Made by a program: the position numbers and the translations under genes. The notes beneath the pieces are model-generated. The model was not told the DNA's origin and made no database searches. It saw only the letters and a program-made list of their open reading frames with translations. Source: Nitrososphaerales archaeon (lineage in GTDB: Archaea; Thermoproteota; Nitrososphaeria; Nitrososphaerales; UBA183). Taken from it: DNA of 6,635 bases. Location of the stretch: NCBI GenBank assembly GCA_030042335.1, contig JASHZW010000066.1, forward strand, positions 1 to 6,635, written 5' to 3'. This document shows, one piece after another, positions 1 through 5,328 of the stretch. Position 1 is the first letter of the stretch. Each line of letters opens with the position of its first letter.

Positions 1-503
1 CTCTGCTCTGGGACCTTCAGCACGACAGAGTCACCCGGAGCCAGCGCGAGCGTGTCGTTGATCATGGAGCGCCCGTCGTGGAGCCCGTACTGGATATGTC
101 CGCCGCGTATCTTGGTCTTCGAGCGTATCCTGCAGAGCTTCAGCGCCGCCTGTTCCTTCGGGACCTTTCTCGGCGTCAGCCCGTCGGGAGACGGAAGTAA
201 CCTGTACGCGACACCCTCCCTGGGCACCTCTATCACGTTGAACAGGCCCACAGAGAAGCCCGCGTCGTGCCTCGGCACTCCATCGACCAGTATCTGGGAA
301 GCAGAAAGGACGCTGTTGACCTCCCTCGAGTTCTCGACTAGATGGAGCAGGTCACGGAGTGCGACTCCGAGCGAATAACCGTCCTGCAGGGAGTAGGCTC
401 CGGGCCGCGGCTTTGTCGCGAACCTGCTGGACTTGCGTCCAATGTCCCACTGCTTGGGGGCGCTCAAGCGCTTCAGGCTTTTGCTGCCACTCTTCTTACC
501 CAT
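1..503 (-). CDS. rps4e: 30S ribosomal protein S4e, N-terminal part (3' end cut by window edge)
   Basis: This is a small-subunit ribosomal protein of the archaeal/eukaryotic S4e family, which binds 16S rRNA. I translated it from the minus strand: ATG at 503-501, 167 full codons, no stop before the left edge. It opens with MGKKSGSKSLKRLSAPKQW, the typical basic S4e N-terminus with the LKRLxAPKxW motif. An S4-like RNA-binding stretch follows (about residues 44-105, including ILVDGVPRHDAGFSVGL). Around residues 120-155 come LKLCRIRSKTKIRGGHIQYG and LHDGR, also typical of S4e. Archaeal S4e is usually about 235 residues, so roughly 70 C-terminal residues, including the KOW region, lie outside. It starts 7 bases after the rpl24 stop and is the last operon gene visible. 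A GGGAG sequence at 516-520 lies 12 bases upstream, rather far for a ribosome binding site. Family identity is near certain. Confidence 0.95.
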   Translation of the reverse strand, partial: MGKKSGSKSLKRLSAPKQWDIGRKSSRFATKPRPGAYSLQDGYSLGVALRDLLHLVENSREVNSVLSASQILVDGVPRHDAGFSVGLFNVIEVPREGVAYRLLPSPDGLTPRKVPKEQAALKLCRIRSKTKIRGGHIQYGLHDGRSMINDTLALAPGDSVVLKVPEQ

Positions 504-510
504 CTGTCAT

Positions 511-798
511 CTACTCTCCCTGTATCTTCCTCTTCCGAAGCTTGTCGTCCAGATTCAGGCTGGTTAACACTACCTTCGACGCGTCGATGGCTGCGAGCGA
601 CGTCCCGCCCTCTATCTTCTCGCGGTTGACGCCCTCGATGTAGACCTTGCCGCCAGAGGCATCGACCCTCGAGACCTTGCCCTCAATACCCTTGAAGCCG
701 CCGCGGACTATCTTTACCGAGTCGCCCTTTATCGGCCTGAGGGTCTTCTTCTTGTATTTTTCACGCAAATCGTCAGCGACACGGGTGCCGAATCTCAT
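511..798 (-). CDS. rpl24: 50S ribosomal protein L24 (uL24), short N-terminus
   Basis: Large-subunit protein uL24 binds 23S rRNA near the 5' end and helps start subunit assembly. The 95-residue product has a KOW domain at about residues 23-50 (IKGDSVKIVRGGFKGIEGKV), preceded by the archaeal LREKYKKKTLRPIKGD segment. Residues 52-83 (YIEGVNREK, IDASKVVLTSLNL) match the rest of the family. It ends with a basic RKRK tail and TAG. Archaeal uL24 is usually about 115-120 residues and starts with a basic arm of roughly 20-25 residues (the LYNAPLHxRRKxM type). That arm is absent here. The ATG at 798-796 is preceded by AGGTGG with 6-base spacing, and an in-frame TAG at 819-817 with no start codon after it excludes a longer reading. 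It lies 10 bases after rpl14. Confidence 0.95.
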   Translation of the reverse strand: MRFGTRVADDLREKYKKKTLRPIKGDSVKIVRGGFKGIEGKVSRVDASGGKVYIEGVNREKIEGGTSLAAIDASKVVLTSLNLDDKLRKRKIQGE

Positions 799-804
799 CT
801 CATT

Positions 805-810
805 CCACCT
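805..810 (-). promoter_or_regulatory. Ribosome binding site of rpl24, overlapping the rpl14 stop codon
   Basis: AGGTGG on the minus strand is complementary to the archaeal 16S rRNA 3' end and ends 6 bases before the rpl24 ATG. Its first two bases are part of the TAG stop of rpl14, so ribosomes ending rpl14 sit on the rpl24 start site. This fixes the short uL24 start. Confidence 0.7.
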
Positions 811-1243
811 ATACCACTATCGAGGCTATGTTCGCCAGCCTCGGCCACTTCTCTGCAGCTTCGCTAGCGACAGGGCCCTTGATGTCCGTACCACGCATCT
901 CCCCTTCGGGGGTCATGAGCACGGCGGCGTTGTCCTCGAAGGACACACGGAGGCCGCTCACCCTTCTTACGGGATACTTCTGTCTGACTATCACCGCGTT
1001 GAACGTCTGCTTCCTGAGGTCGGGTGGACCCCTCTTCACGACACAGATGATGCGGTCACCCACTGAGGCGGCGGGATATCTACCGTATCTCGTCTTCGCC
1101 TTTGCGACCATTACCACCCTGAGGGTCTTGGCGCCGGTGTTGTCGGCACACGTTATGACGGCGTTCAGGGGGATGGAACGAGTGATGTAGTTCTTGAACT
1201 CCTCTACCCCTTTTGCGGAGACCGCTCTGGACTTTGTAGACAC
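809..1243 (-). CDS. rpl14: 50S ribosomal protein L14 (uL14)
   Basis: uL14 is a universal large-subunit protein that sits at the intersubunit interface and contacts 23S rRNA. The 144-residue product carries the family core: NAVITCADNTGAKTLRVV at about residues 27-44, the basic loop ending in the VGDRIICVVKRGPPDLRKQ stretch at 61-79, then VIVRQKYPVRR and FEDNAAVLMTPEGEMRGTDI (about 103-122), then GPVASEAAEKWPRLANIASIVV at the C-terminus. Archaeal members are about 132-141 residues, so the N-terminus is slightly long. The GTG start at 1243-1241 is supported by a strong ribosome binding site (GGAGGT, 9 bases upstream). One base separates it from the rps17 stop, which suggests coupled translation. 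Confidence 0.97.
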   Translation of the reverse strand: MSTKSRAVSAKGVEEFKNYITRSIPLNAVITCADNTGAKTLRVVMVAKAKTRYGRYPAASVGDRIICVVKRGPPDLRKQTFNAVIVRQKYPVRRVSGLRVSFEDNAAVLMTPEGEMRGTDIKGPVASEAAEKWPRLANIASIVV

Positions 1244-1244
1244 C

Positions 1245-1571
1245 CTACTCGGACCTCCTCGACTGGATCACGACGAACGAGATCGTCTTCGAGAGCGGCC
1301 GGCACTCCGCGACGGAGGCGGTATCGCCCTCCTTGAGGTCGATGCACGGCGGCAGATGCGCGTGGACCTTGCCCCTGCGCCTCTCGTACCTGTTGTACTT
1401 GGGGACGCTCTGGAGGAACTCCCTCTGAAGAACGACCGTCTGCTTATCCGAGACGGATACGACCCTGCCCGTGAGTATCTTACCGCGTACCTTCACGTGG
1501 CCGTGAAAAGGACAGCGGCCGTCATCGCACGTCCTCTTTGGAGGTGCGATCAGCAAACCTGCCGAGCTCAA
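1245..1571 (-). CDS. rps17: 30S ribosomal protein S17 (uS17)
   Basis: uS17 is a primary 16S rRNA-binding protein of the small subunit. The product is 108 residues, normal for archaea. The N-terminal segment has the archaeal CDDGRCPFHG motif (Cys15, Cys20, His23), which precedes the OB-fold core (HVKVRGKILTGRVVSV, then TVVLQREFLQ). PKYNRYERRRGKVHAHLPPC at about 57-76 and AECRPLSKTISFVV at about 88-101 are strongly diagnostic. The TTG start at 1571-1569 overlaps the rnp1 stop as TTGA (4-base overlap) and gives an N-terminus in register with the family. There is only a weak purine-rich stretch upstream, so translation probably depends on ribosomes finishing rnp1. Confidence 0.96.
   Translation of the reverse strand: MSSAGLLIAPPKRTCDDGRCPFHGHVKVRGKILTGRVVSVSDKQTVVLQREFLQSVPKYNRYERRRGKVHAHLPPCIDLKEGDTASVAECRPLSKTISFVVIQSRRSE
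1253..1258 (-). promoter_or_regulatory. Strong ribosome binding site of rpl14
   Basis: GGAGGT on the minus strand, inside the end of rps17, lies 9 bases before the GTG at 1243. It is the best Shine-Dalgarno match in the operon, and it decides this non-ATG start. Confidence 0.75.
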
Positions 1572-1810
1572 ACCTTGGCCCCCCTTGCGAGACGGTCCTC
1601 GAGTCTGCCCACGAGCTCGTCGCCAATGACTATTCTCCCTCCATCCTGTAACTGAAGGACGGTACCGACTTTCGGGAGCGTCAGCTTAGACCTACCGGAG
1701 ACAATCGTGATCGTCTTCATGCTCTCTAGGGCGAAAGTCCCCTTCCTCCCGATGAGGCCCGGGTCCGAGCACTGGAGGACGGCAATCTTCCGGCCAATCA
1801 GGTCTATCAT
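1568..1810 (-). CDS. rnp1: RNase P protein component 1 (Rpp29/Pop4 family)
   Basis: This is the archaeal homologue of eukaryotic Pop4/Rpp29. It binds the RNase P RNA and, paired with Rpp21, helps in 5' maturation of tRNA precursors. The 80-residue product covers the Sm-like barrel: LIGRKIAVLQCSDPGLIGRKG at about residues 4-24, TITIVSGRSKLTLPKVGTV at 33-51, and the C-terminal VIGDELVGRLEDRLARG at 61-78, where the GRxEDR motif marks the family. It is slightly shorter than usual (often about 90-100) because little precedes the barrel. The ATG at 1810-1808 overlaps the rpl29 stop as ATGA. AAGGAG and AAGGG lie 9-14 bases upstream. Its place between rpl29 and rps17 is the standard archaeal location. 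The aIF1 (SUI1) gene that some euryarchaea carry here is absent. Confidence 0.93.
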   Translation of the reverse strand: MIDLIGRKIAVLQCSDPGLIGRKGTFALESMKTITIVSGRSKLTLPKVGTVLQLQDGGRIVIGDELVGRLEDRLARGAKV

Positions 1811-2013
1811 TCGGAGACGCCCTTCTCCTTCATCACCGTGAGTATCCTGGCAACGTCCTTCTGGAGCTTGTTGATGTTGCCAGCTTCCTTCTGAATCATC
1901 CCCCTCGCGGCAAGGCCACGGAGCTTCGCGAGCTCTCCCCTCAGCTCGAAGAGCCTGTCCCGGAGCTGGCCGGGGTCCTGTTCTCTAAGGTTCTTAGCTT
2001 TCACTCTTGGCAA
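1807..2013 (-). CDS. rpl29: 50S ribosomal protein L29 (uL29)
   Basis: uL29 sits at the polypeptide exit tunnel of the large subunit. The 68-residue product is the expected two-helix hairpin: KAKNLREQDPGQLRDRLFEL, then RGELAKLRGLAARGM, then a second helix with the family sequence NINKLQKDVARILTVMKEK. I take the TTG at 2013-2011 as start, which overlaps the end of rps3 by 20 bases. AAGGT lies 8 bases before it and GGAG a little further up. An alternative GTG at 2004-2002 (codon 4) would lose three residues and has no binding site in front. Both starts give a normal uL29, so the identity is secure and only the exact start is uncertain. Confidence 0.93.
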   Translation of the reverse strand: MPRVKAKNLREQDPGQLRDRLFELRGELAKLRGLAARGMIQKEAGNINKLQKDVARILTVMKEKGVSE

Positions 2014-2890
2014 CTTGTTCTACCTTCTCCATGGGCTGTGTCTGTGGCTCTGCTGGCGCCTCGACCCTCGTCTCTGACGCTGGTGCGGCTGGTGCTGGCA
2101 CCGACGGCTCTGCAGGCTTCTCGGACCTGTCAGCCTTGGCCTTCGGGGCCCTGGTCCTCTCGGACTTTGGTTTTGCGGGCCTGGGTGCTGGTGCGGCCTC
2201 GGGCTTCTTCGAGTCCCTCGCCTCCTCAGGCTTGGAAGAGACAGCCGGAGCTTGGGCCGGCTGCGTGGCGGCCTCGGCCTGCTGCTGCTCCACGAACTCC
2301 ACCATAGGTGGGACCGCGTCCTTGAGTGCAATCTTCACTTGTATACCGTAAAGTCCCAGTTTGAGCAGCACGTCCGTCGTCGCCTCGCGCACGACCCTCT
2401 TCGAAGCTTCACCGCTCTTCGGGACGACACCCATCCTGTACTTCTCTTTGTGCGACCTGTCGCTGCGTAGCTTCCCGGCGACGCCAATCTCAACGCCGGC
2501 CGCTCCGGCGGCCATGATCGAGTTCATGGTCCAGTTGGCGGCCCTCCTGAATGCCGTCCCTCTCGCGACTATCTGCGATATCCTGGAGGCCATTATCCTC
2601 GGGTTGAGCTCGGGTGCCTCGACCTCTGAGACCGCTATCTGCGGGTTGGGCAGAGGGAACTTGGCGGCCACCCGCTCGGTCAGGTCCTTGATCCCGGTGC
2701 CCCTACGACCGATCGCCAGACCCGGACGGGTGACAAACACTGTAATCCTCGAACCCACGGGGTTCTTCTGGACGTCGACACCGGCATAACCAGCCTCTTT
2801 GAGGGCCTTCTCGAGGTATTCGTCGAGTTCGGCATAAGTCCGATGCATTGAGAGGATGCTCTTCACAGCGCTTTGCTCAGAGGCAGGCAT
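1994..2890 (-). CDS. rps3: 30S ribosomal protein S3 (uS3) with long Ala/Pro/Lys/Glu tail
   Basis: uS3 lines the mRNA entry channel of the small subunit. Residues 1-200 are a normal archaeal uS3: N-terminal helices with ELDEYLEKALKEAGYAGVDV at 21-40, and a type II KH domain with the GRRG loop at 61-64 (RPGLAIGRRGTGI). The C-terminal domain includes RISQIVARGTAFRRAANWT (about 103-121), the VAGKLRSDRSHKEKYRMGVV segment (137-156) and YGIQVKIAL. Residues from about 201 to 298 form a low-complexity tail rich in Ala, Pro, Glu and Lys with many AP/PAP units, probably disordered. Archaeal uS3 is commonly about 210-230 residues, so this adds some 70-90. The ATG at 2890-2888 overlaps the last base of the rpl22 stop, with GGGAG about 9 bases upstream. 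Confidence 0.97.
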   Translation of the reverse strand: MPASEQSAVKSILSMHRTYAELDEYLEKALKEAGYAGVDVQKNPVGSRITVFVTRPGLAIGRRGTGIKDLTERVAAKFPLPNPQIAVSEVEAPELNPRIMASRISQIVARGTAFRRAANWTMNSIMAAGAAGVEIGVAGKLRSDRSHKEKYRMGVVPKSGEASKRVVREATTDVLLKLGLYGIQVKIALKDAVPPMVEFVEQQQAEAATQPAQAPAVSSKPEEARDSKKPEAAPAPRPAKPKSERTRAPKAKADRSEKPAEPSVPAPAAPASETRVEAPAEPQTQPMEKVEQVAKSES

Positions 2891-3372
2891 CAGATTTCTC
2901 TCCCGACGAATTCTATGTGCACTAACGTGTGGAAGTTGGGGCTGCTGCTCCCATGTGCTCGAGGGACGTAGTCCTTGATCACCCGTCCCGCAAGCGCTGA
3001 CGAATGAATAAGCTGGACGCGGTCGGGGTCCATCCCCTTGAACTCGCAGTTAGCCTGCAGATTGCGGAGGACGTTCAGAATCGACTTGGCCGCTCGCACC
3101 GGGTAGGAACCGGACGGAAACCCTTCGAGCTCGCTCCTGTGTCCGACCTTTAGCTTGTGTCGCCTGAAGGGGATGGGTGATTTCATCTCCTCGACGTTCT
3201 CGAGGAGCGCAATAGCCTTGGATAACGTCATTAACCTGACCGCTTTGCAAATCTCGCGAGCGGCCTTCGGCGAAATGTTGACCTCCCTCCCGCTAGCCCT
3301 GACGTGAATCGCTGGGTCAAATGCCTTGAAACTGTATGCAAACTGAGGCACTTCGCGTCTGCCGTAAACCAC
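2890..3372 (-). CDS. rpl22: 50S ribosomal protein L22 (uL22), first gene of the operon
   Basis: uL22 contacts several 23S rRNA domains, and its loop lines the exit tunnel. The product is 160 residues. SPKAAREICKAVRLMTLSKA (about 34-53) is the first conserved block; PIPFRRHKLKVGHR (about 66-79) is the archaeal form of the next. GSYPVRAAKSILNVLRNLQA, the KGMDPDRVQLIHS strand, and IKDYVPRAHGSSSPN (the tunnel-loop region) complete it. The longest reading starts at GTG 3372-3370. A second in-frame GTG at 3351-3349 (residue 8) fits the family N-terminus and the TATA spacing at least as well. Neither has a clear ribosome binding site, so a leaderless or near-leaderless transcript is likely. No rps19 precedes it; the next gene, sdhA, diverges. 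Confidence 0.95.
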   Translation of the reverse strand: MVYGRREVPQFAYSFKAFDPAIHVRASGREVNISPKAAREICKAVRLMTLSKAIALLENVEEMKSPIPFRRHKLKVGHRSELEGFPSGSYPVRAAKSILNVLRNLQANCEFKGMDPDRVQLIHSSALAGRVIKDYVPRAHGSSSPNFHTLVHIEFVGREI

Positions 3373-3389
3373 GCTCGATTTGAGTACTG

Positions 3390-3402
3390 CATAAATACTT
3401 TA
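3390..3402 (-). promoter_or_regulatory. Putative archaeal promoter of the rpl22 operon
   Basis: On the minus strand the stretch reads TAAAGTATTTATG, a purine/A-rich BRE-like part followed by a TATTTAT box centred near 3394. With the usual archaeal spacing of about 26 bases, transcription would begin near 3367-3370. That is at or just inside the first GTG of rpl22 (3372) and about 16-19 bases before the second GTG (3351). It is the only TATA-like element in front of the operon. Confidence 0.55.
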
Positions 3403-3408
3403 CCACGA

Positions 3409-3456
3409 TTTCACCGACCATAATGGAAGACCCTGTTTTCACAGGGTCGGGTGAAA
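3409..3456. repeat. Imperfect inverted repeat TTTCACC(C)GACC flanking the central hairpin
   Basis: TTTCACCGACC at 3409-3419 is repeated in inverted orientation as GGTCGGGTGAAA at 3445-3456, differing by one extra base in the right arm. The arm centres are about 36 bases apart. The left arm lies just upstream of the rpl22 BRE/TATA element. The right arm shares GGTC (3445-3448) with the perfect inverted repeat at 3429-3448, so the two hairpins could not form together. It may be a pair of operator half-sites in the divergent promoter region. No binding protein can be named from sequence. Confidence 0.5.
3429..3448. repeat. Perfect 8-bp inverted repeat with 4-base loop (possible operator)
   Basis: GACCCTGT at 3429-3436 and ACAGGGTC at 3441-3448 are exact reverse complements around TTTC. 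The element lies midway between the divergent rpl22 and sdhA promoters. No T-run follows on either strand and no gene ends here, so a terminator is unlikely. A 20-bp dyad of this kind is a plausible site for a dimeric transcription factor. Confidence 0.6.
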
Positions 3457-3488
3457 GACGACGACCGCGTGGAGAGCTTCATGTTTTT

Positions 3489-3500
3489 CCGGCCGGCCGG
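3489..3500. repeat. 12-bp palindrome CCGGCCGGCCGG
   Basis: Three tandem CCGG units form a fully self-complementary stretch directly after a T5 run (3484-3488) and 13 bases before the sdhA TATA-like element. The position fits a regulator site upstream of the sdhA core promoter. Short GC palindromes also arise by chance in GC-rich DNA, so a role is not established. Confidence 0.45.
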
Positions 3501-3513
3501 CTTCCGCATTATC

Positions 3514-3520
3514 CTTATAA
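3514..3520 (+). promoter_or_regulatory. Putative archaeal TATA box of sdhAB
   Basis: CTTATAA (followed by TGG) is a good archaeal TATA-box match and the only one on the plus strand upstream of sdhA. At about 26 bases spacing the transcript would begin near 3543. That is downstream of the first GTG of the reading frame (3524) and argues that sdhA translation begins later, for example at TTG 3563. Confidence 0.55.
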
Positions 3521-3523
3521 TGG

Positions 3524-5320
3524 GTGACCCGGGCAGAGCGAAAGGAGCTGGCCCGCCCGCAATTGTGGTCGAAAGAGTCTCCCGTCACGGACGTCGCCGA
3601 GGGCGACACGACCTACGAGACGCGCATATGTGATGTGCTGATAGTCGGTGCGGGAGGAGCAGGTATGAGGGCGGCGATAGAAGCCAAGGATCACGGGGCC
3701 GAGGTTCTTCTCGTCTGCAAAACCCTGCTCGGAAAAGCCCACACGGTCATGGCGGAGGGTGGGATCGCGGCGGCGCTGGGGAACATAGACCCCAAGGACA
3801 GCTGGGAGGTGCACTTCTCGGACACCATCGTCGAGGGTCAGGATCTCAGCAACTGGCGGATGGCCGAGATCTACTCCAAGGAGGTTATCGACAGGGTGTT
3901 CGAACTCGAGAAGTATGGGGTGCTCTTCGACAGGACACCAGACGGCAGGATAATGCAGAGGCCGTTCGGCGCACACACATATCGCAGGTTGTGCTACATC
4001 GGCGACAGGACGGGGCTCGAACTGATCCGGACCCTCGAAGACCAAGTCATCGGGAGGGACATTCCCTTCGTCGACGAGGTCGAGATAACGAAGGTCTTCA
4101 AGGACCCCTCGACAGGGAGGGTCTCAGGAGCCCTGGGGATAAGGAACAAGACAGGGAGGCTACTCCTCTTCAAGTGCAAGGCAATCATACTGGCGACGGG
4201 CGGTTCAGGAAAGGTCTACGCGGTCACCTCCAACTCCTACGAATCTACCGGGGACGGTCTCGCTCTGGCATACCGTGCAGGAGCGGAGCTGATGGACATG
4301 GAGATGATCCAGTTCCATCCCACGGGCATGATCTATCCCGAAGGGGTCAGGGGGCTCTTGGTGACGGAGGCTGTGAGAGGAGAGGGCGGGATCCTGACAA
4401 ACGTAAAGGGGGAGAGGTTCATGGAGCGCTATGACCCCAAGAGAAAGGAGCTCTCGGCAAGGGACGTTGTCGCCCGCTCGATATACACGGAGATAGTGGA
4501 AGGAAGAGGGACGCCGAACGGTGCCGTCTACCTCGACATCACGCAAAGGGGACCGGAGTACATCAAGAAGAAGCTGCCGAGCATGTATTCCCAGTTTCTG
4601 GAGTTCGCCGGGGTCGACATCACCAAGCAGAAGATGGAGGTCGCTCCCACGGTGCACTACCAGATGGGAGGCGTAAGGGTTCAGCCCGAGACGGCCGGGA
4701 CGAACGTGGTGGGACTTTACGCGGCTGGCGAGGTAGCCTGTGGATTGCACGGCGCGAACAGGCTGGGGGGGAATTCTCTGGGGGACATTCTGGTCTTCGG
4801 CAGGAGGGCAGGACTGGCGGCCGCGGAGTACTGCAGGACGACACAGCAGGGAGAGGTCGACCAGGACGAAATCAAGCAGGAGACGGATCGGATACTCGGG
4901 CCCTTCAAGGTAAAGGATGGAACGAACCCCTTCGCGCTCAAGGCCGAGATTGCGGCAGCGATGTGGAAGTACATGGGCATAGTCAGGAACGAAACAGATC
5001 TACAGAAAGGGCTTGACGAGATGATGGCTATCGGCGAGCGGGCCAAGCTGGTGCAGGCGAAGGGTCCCCGAGCCTACAACCAATCATGGTTCGACTCGCT
5101 CCAGGTCTGGAACATGGTCCTGGACTGTGAGATCATGCTGCGCTCCGCAATGACGAGGAAAGAGAGCAGGGGCGCTCACACTCGCTCCGACTACCCTAAC
5201 AAGGACGACGAGCACTGGCTAGTCAACATAATATCAAAGCAGAAGGACGGGGACAAGGTACAAGAGTTCGTTCCGGTGCCAAGACCGCCGAAGGAGCTTG
5301 CGGCGCTGATAAAGGAATAG
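3524..5320 (+). CDS. sdhA: Succinate dehydrogenase/fumarate reductase flavoprotein subunit
   Basis: This is the catalytic subunit of complex II, which interconverts succinate and fumarate using bound FAD. In the longest reading (598 residues) the FAD Rossmann motif VGAGGAGMRAA is at 41-51. His73 in KAHTVMAEGG matches the histidine that carries covalent FAD. QFHPTG (His265), TEAVRGEGG (Glu282, Arg285), SARDVVAR (Arg313), PTVHYQMGG (His378) and HGANRLGGNSLGD (Arg413) are the substrate and FAD site residues of the family. ESRGAHTRSDYP near 547-558 is the typical C-terminal motif. Length is normal. The start is uncertain: the frame opens at GTG 3524, but the TATA-like box at 3514-3520 favours TTG 3563 (residue 14), with AAAGGAG at 3541-3547 as a distant purine stretch. 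It is followed by sdhB after 8 bases. Sequence cannot settle whether it acts mainly as dehydrogenase or reductase. Confidence 0.97.
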   Translation: MTRAERKELARPQLWSKESPVTDVAEGDTTYETRICDVLIVGAGGAGMRAAIEAKDHGAEVLLVCKTLLGKAHTVMAEGGIAAALGNIDPKDSWEVHFSDTIVEGQDLSNWRMAEIYSKEVIDRVFELEKYGVLFDRTPDGRIMQRPFGAHTYRRLCYIGDRTGLELIRTLEDQVIGRDIPFVDEVEITKVFKDPSTGRVSGALGIRNKTGRLLLFKCKAIILATGGSGKVYAVTSNSYESTGDGLALAYRAGAELMDMEMIQFHPTGMIYPEGVRGLLVTEAVRGEGGILTNVKGERFMERYDPKRKELSARDVVARSIYTEIVEGRGTPNGAVYLDITQRGPEYIKKKLPSMYSQFLEFAGVDITKQKMEVAPTVHYQMGGVRVQPETAGTNVVGLYAAGEVACGLHGANRLGGNSLGDILVFGRRAGLAAAEYCRTTQQGEVDQDEIKQETDRILGPFKVKDGTNPFALKAEIAAAMWKYMGIVRNETDLQKGLDEMMAIGERAKLVQAKGPRAYNQSWFDSLQVWNMVLDCEIMLRSAMTRKESRGAHTRSDYPNKDDEHWLVNIISKQKDGDKVQEFVPVPRPPKELAALIKE

Positions 5321-5328
5321 AGATTCAG

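Noticed and set aside
2007..2351. Plus-strand open frame of 114 codons, with others, opposite the rps3 tail
   Set aside because: It is antisense to the Ala/Pro-rich tail of uS3. GC-rich low-complexity DNA keeps several frames open, and the translation is just Ala/Gly/Ser without recognisable domains.
3429..3448. Reading the inverted repeat as a transcription terminator
   Set aside because: Genes on both sides point away from it, so no transcript ends here, and there is no T-run after the stem on either strand.
3451..3633. Plus-strand frame of 60 codons in the divergent region
   Set aside because: It runs over the palindromes, the TATA-like box and the start of sdhA in another frame. There is no ribosome binding site or recognisable sequence.
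3515..4045. Minus-strand open frame of 176 codons across the sdhA start
   Set aside because: It covers the sdhA promoter and the conserved FAD domain in antisense and has no recognisable motif. It is best explained as a shadow.
4205..4750. Minus-strand open frame of 181 codons inside sdhA
   Set aside because: It lies wholly opposite a clearly conserved sdhA region and has no family motif, and the open state follows from sdhA codon bias.
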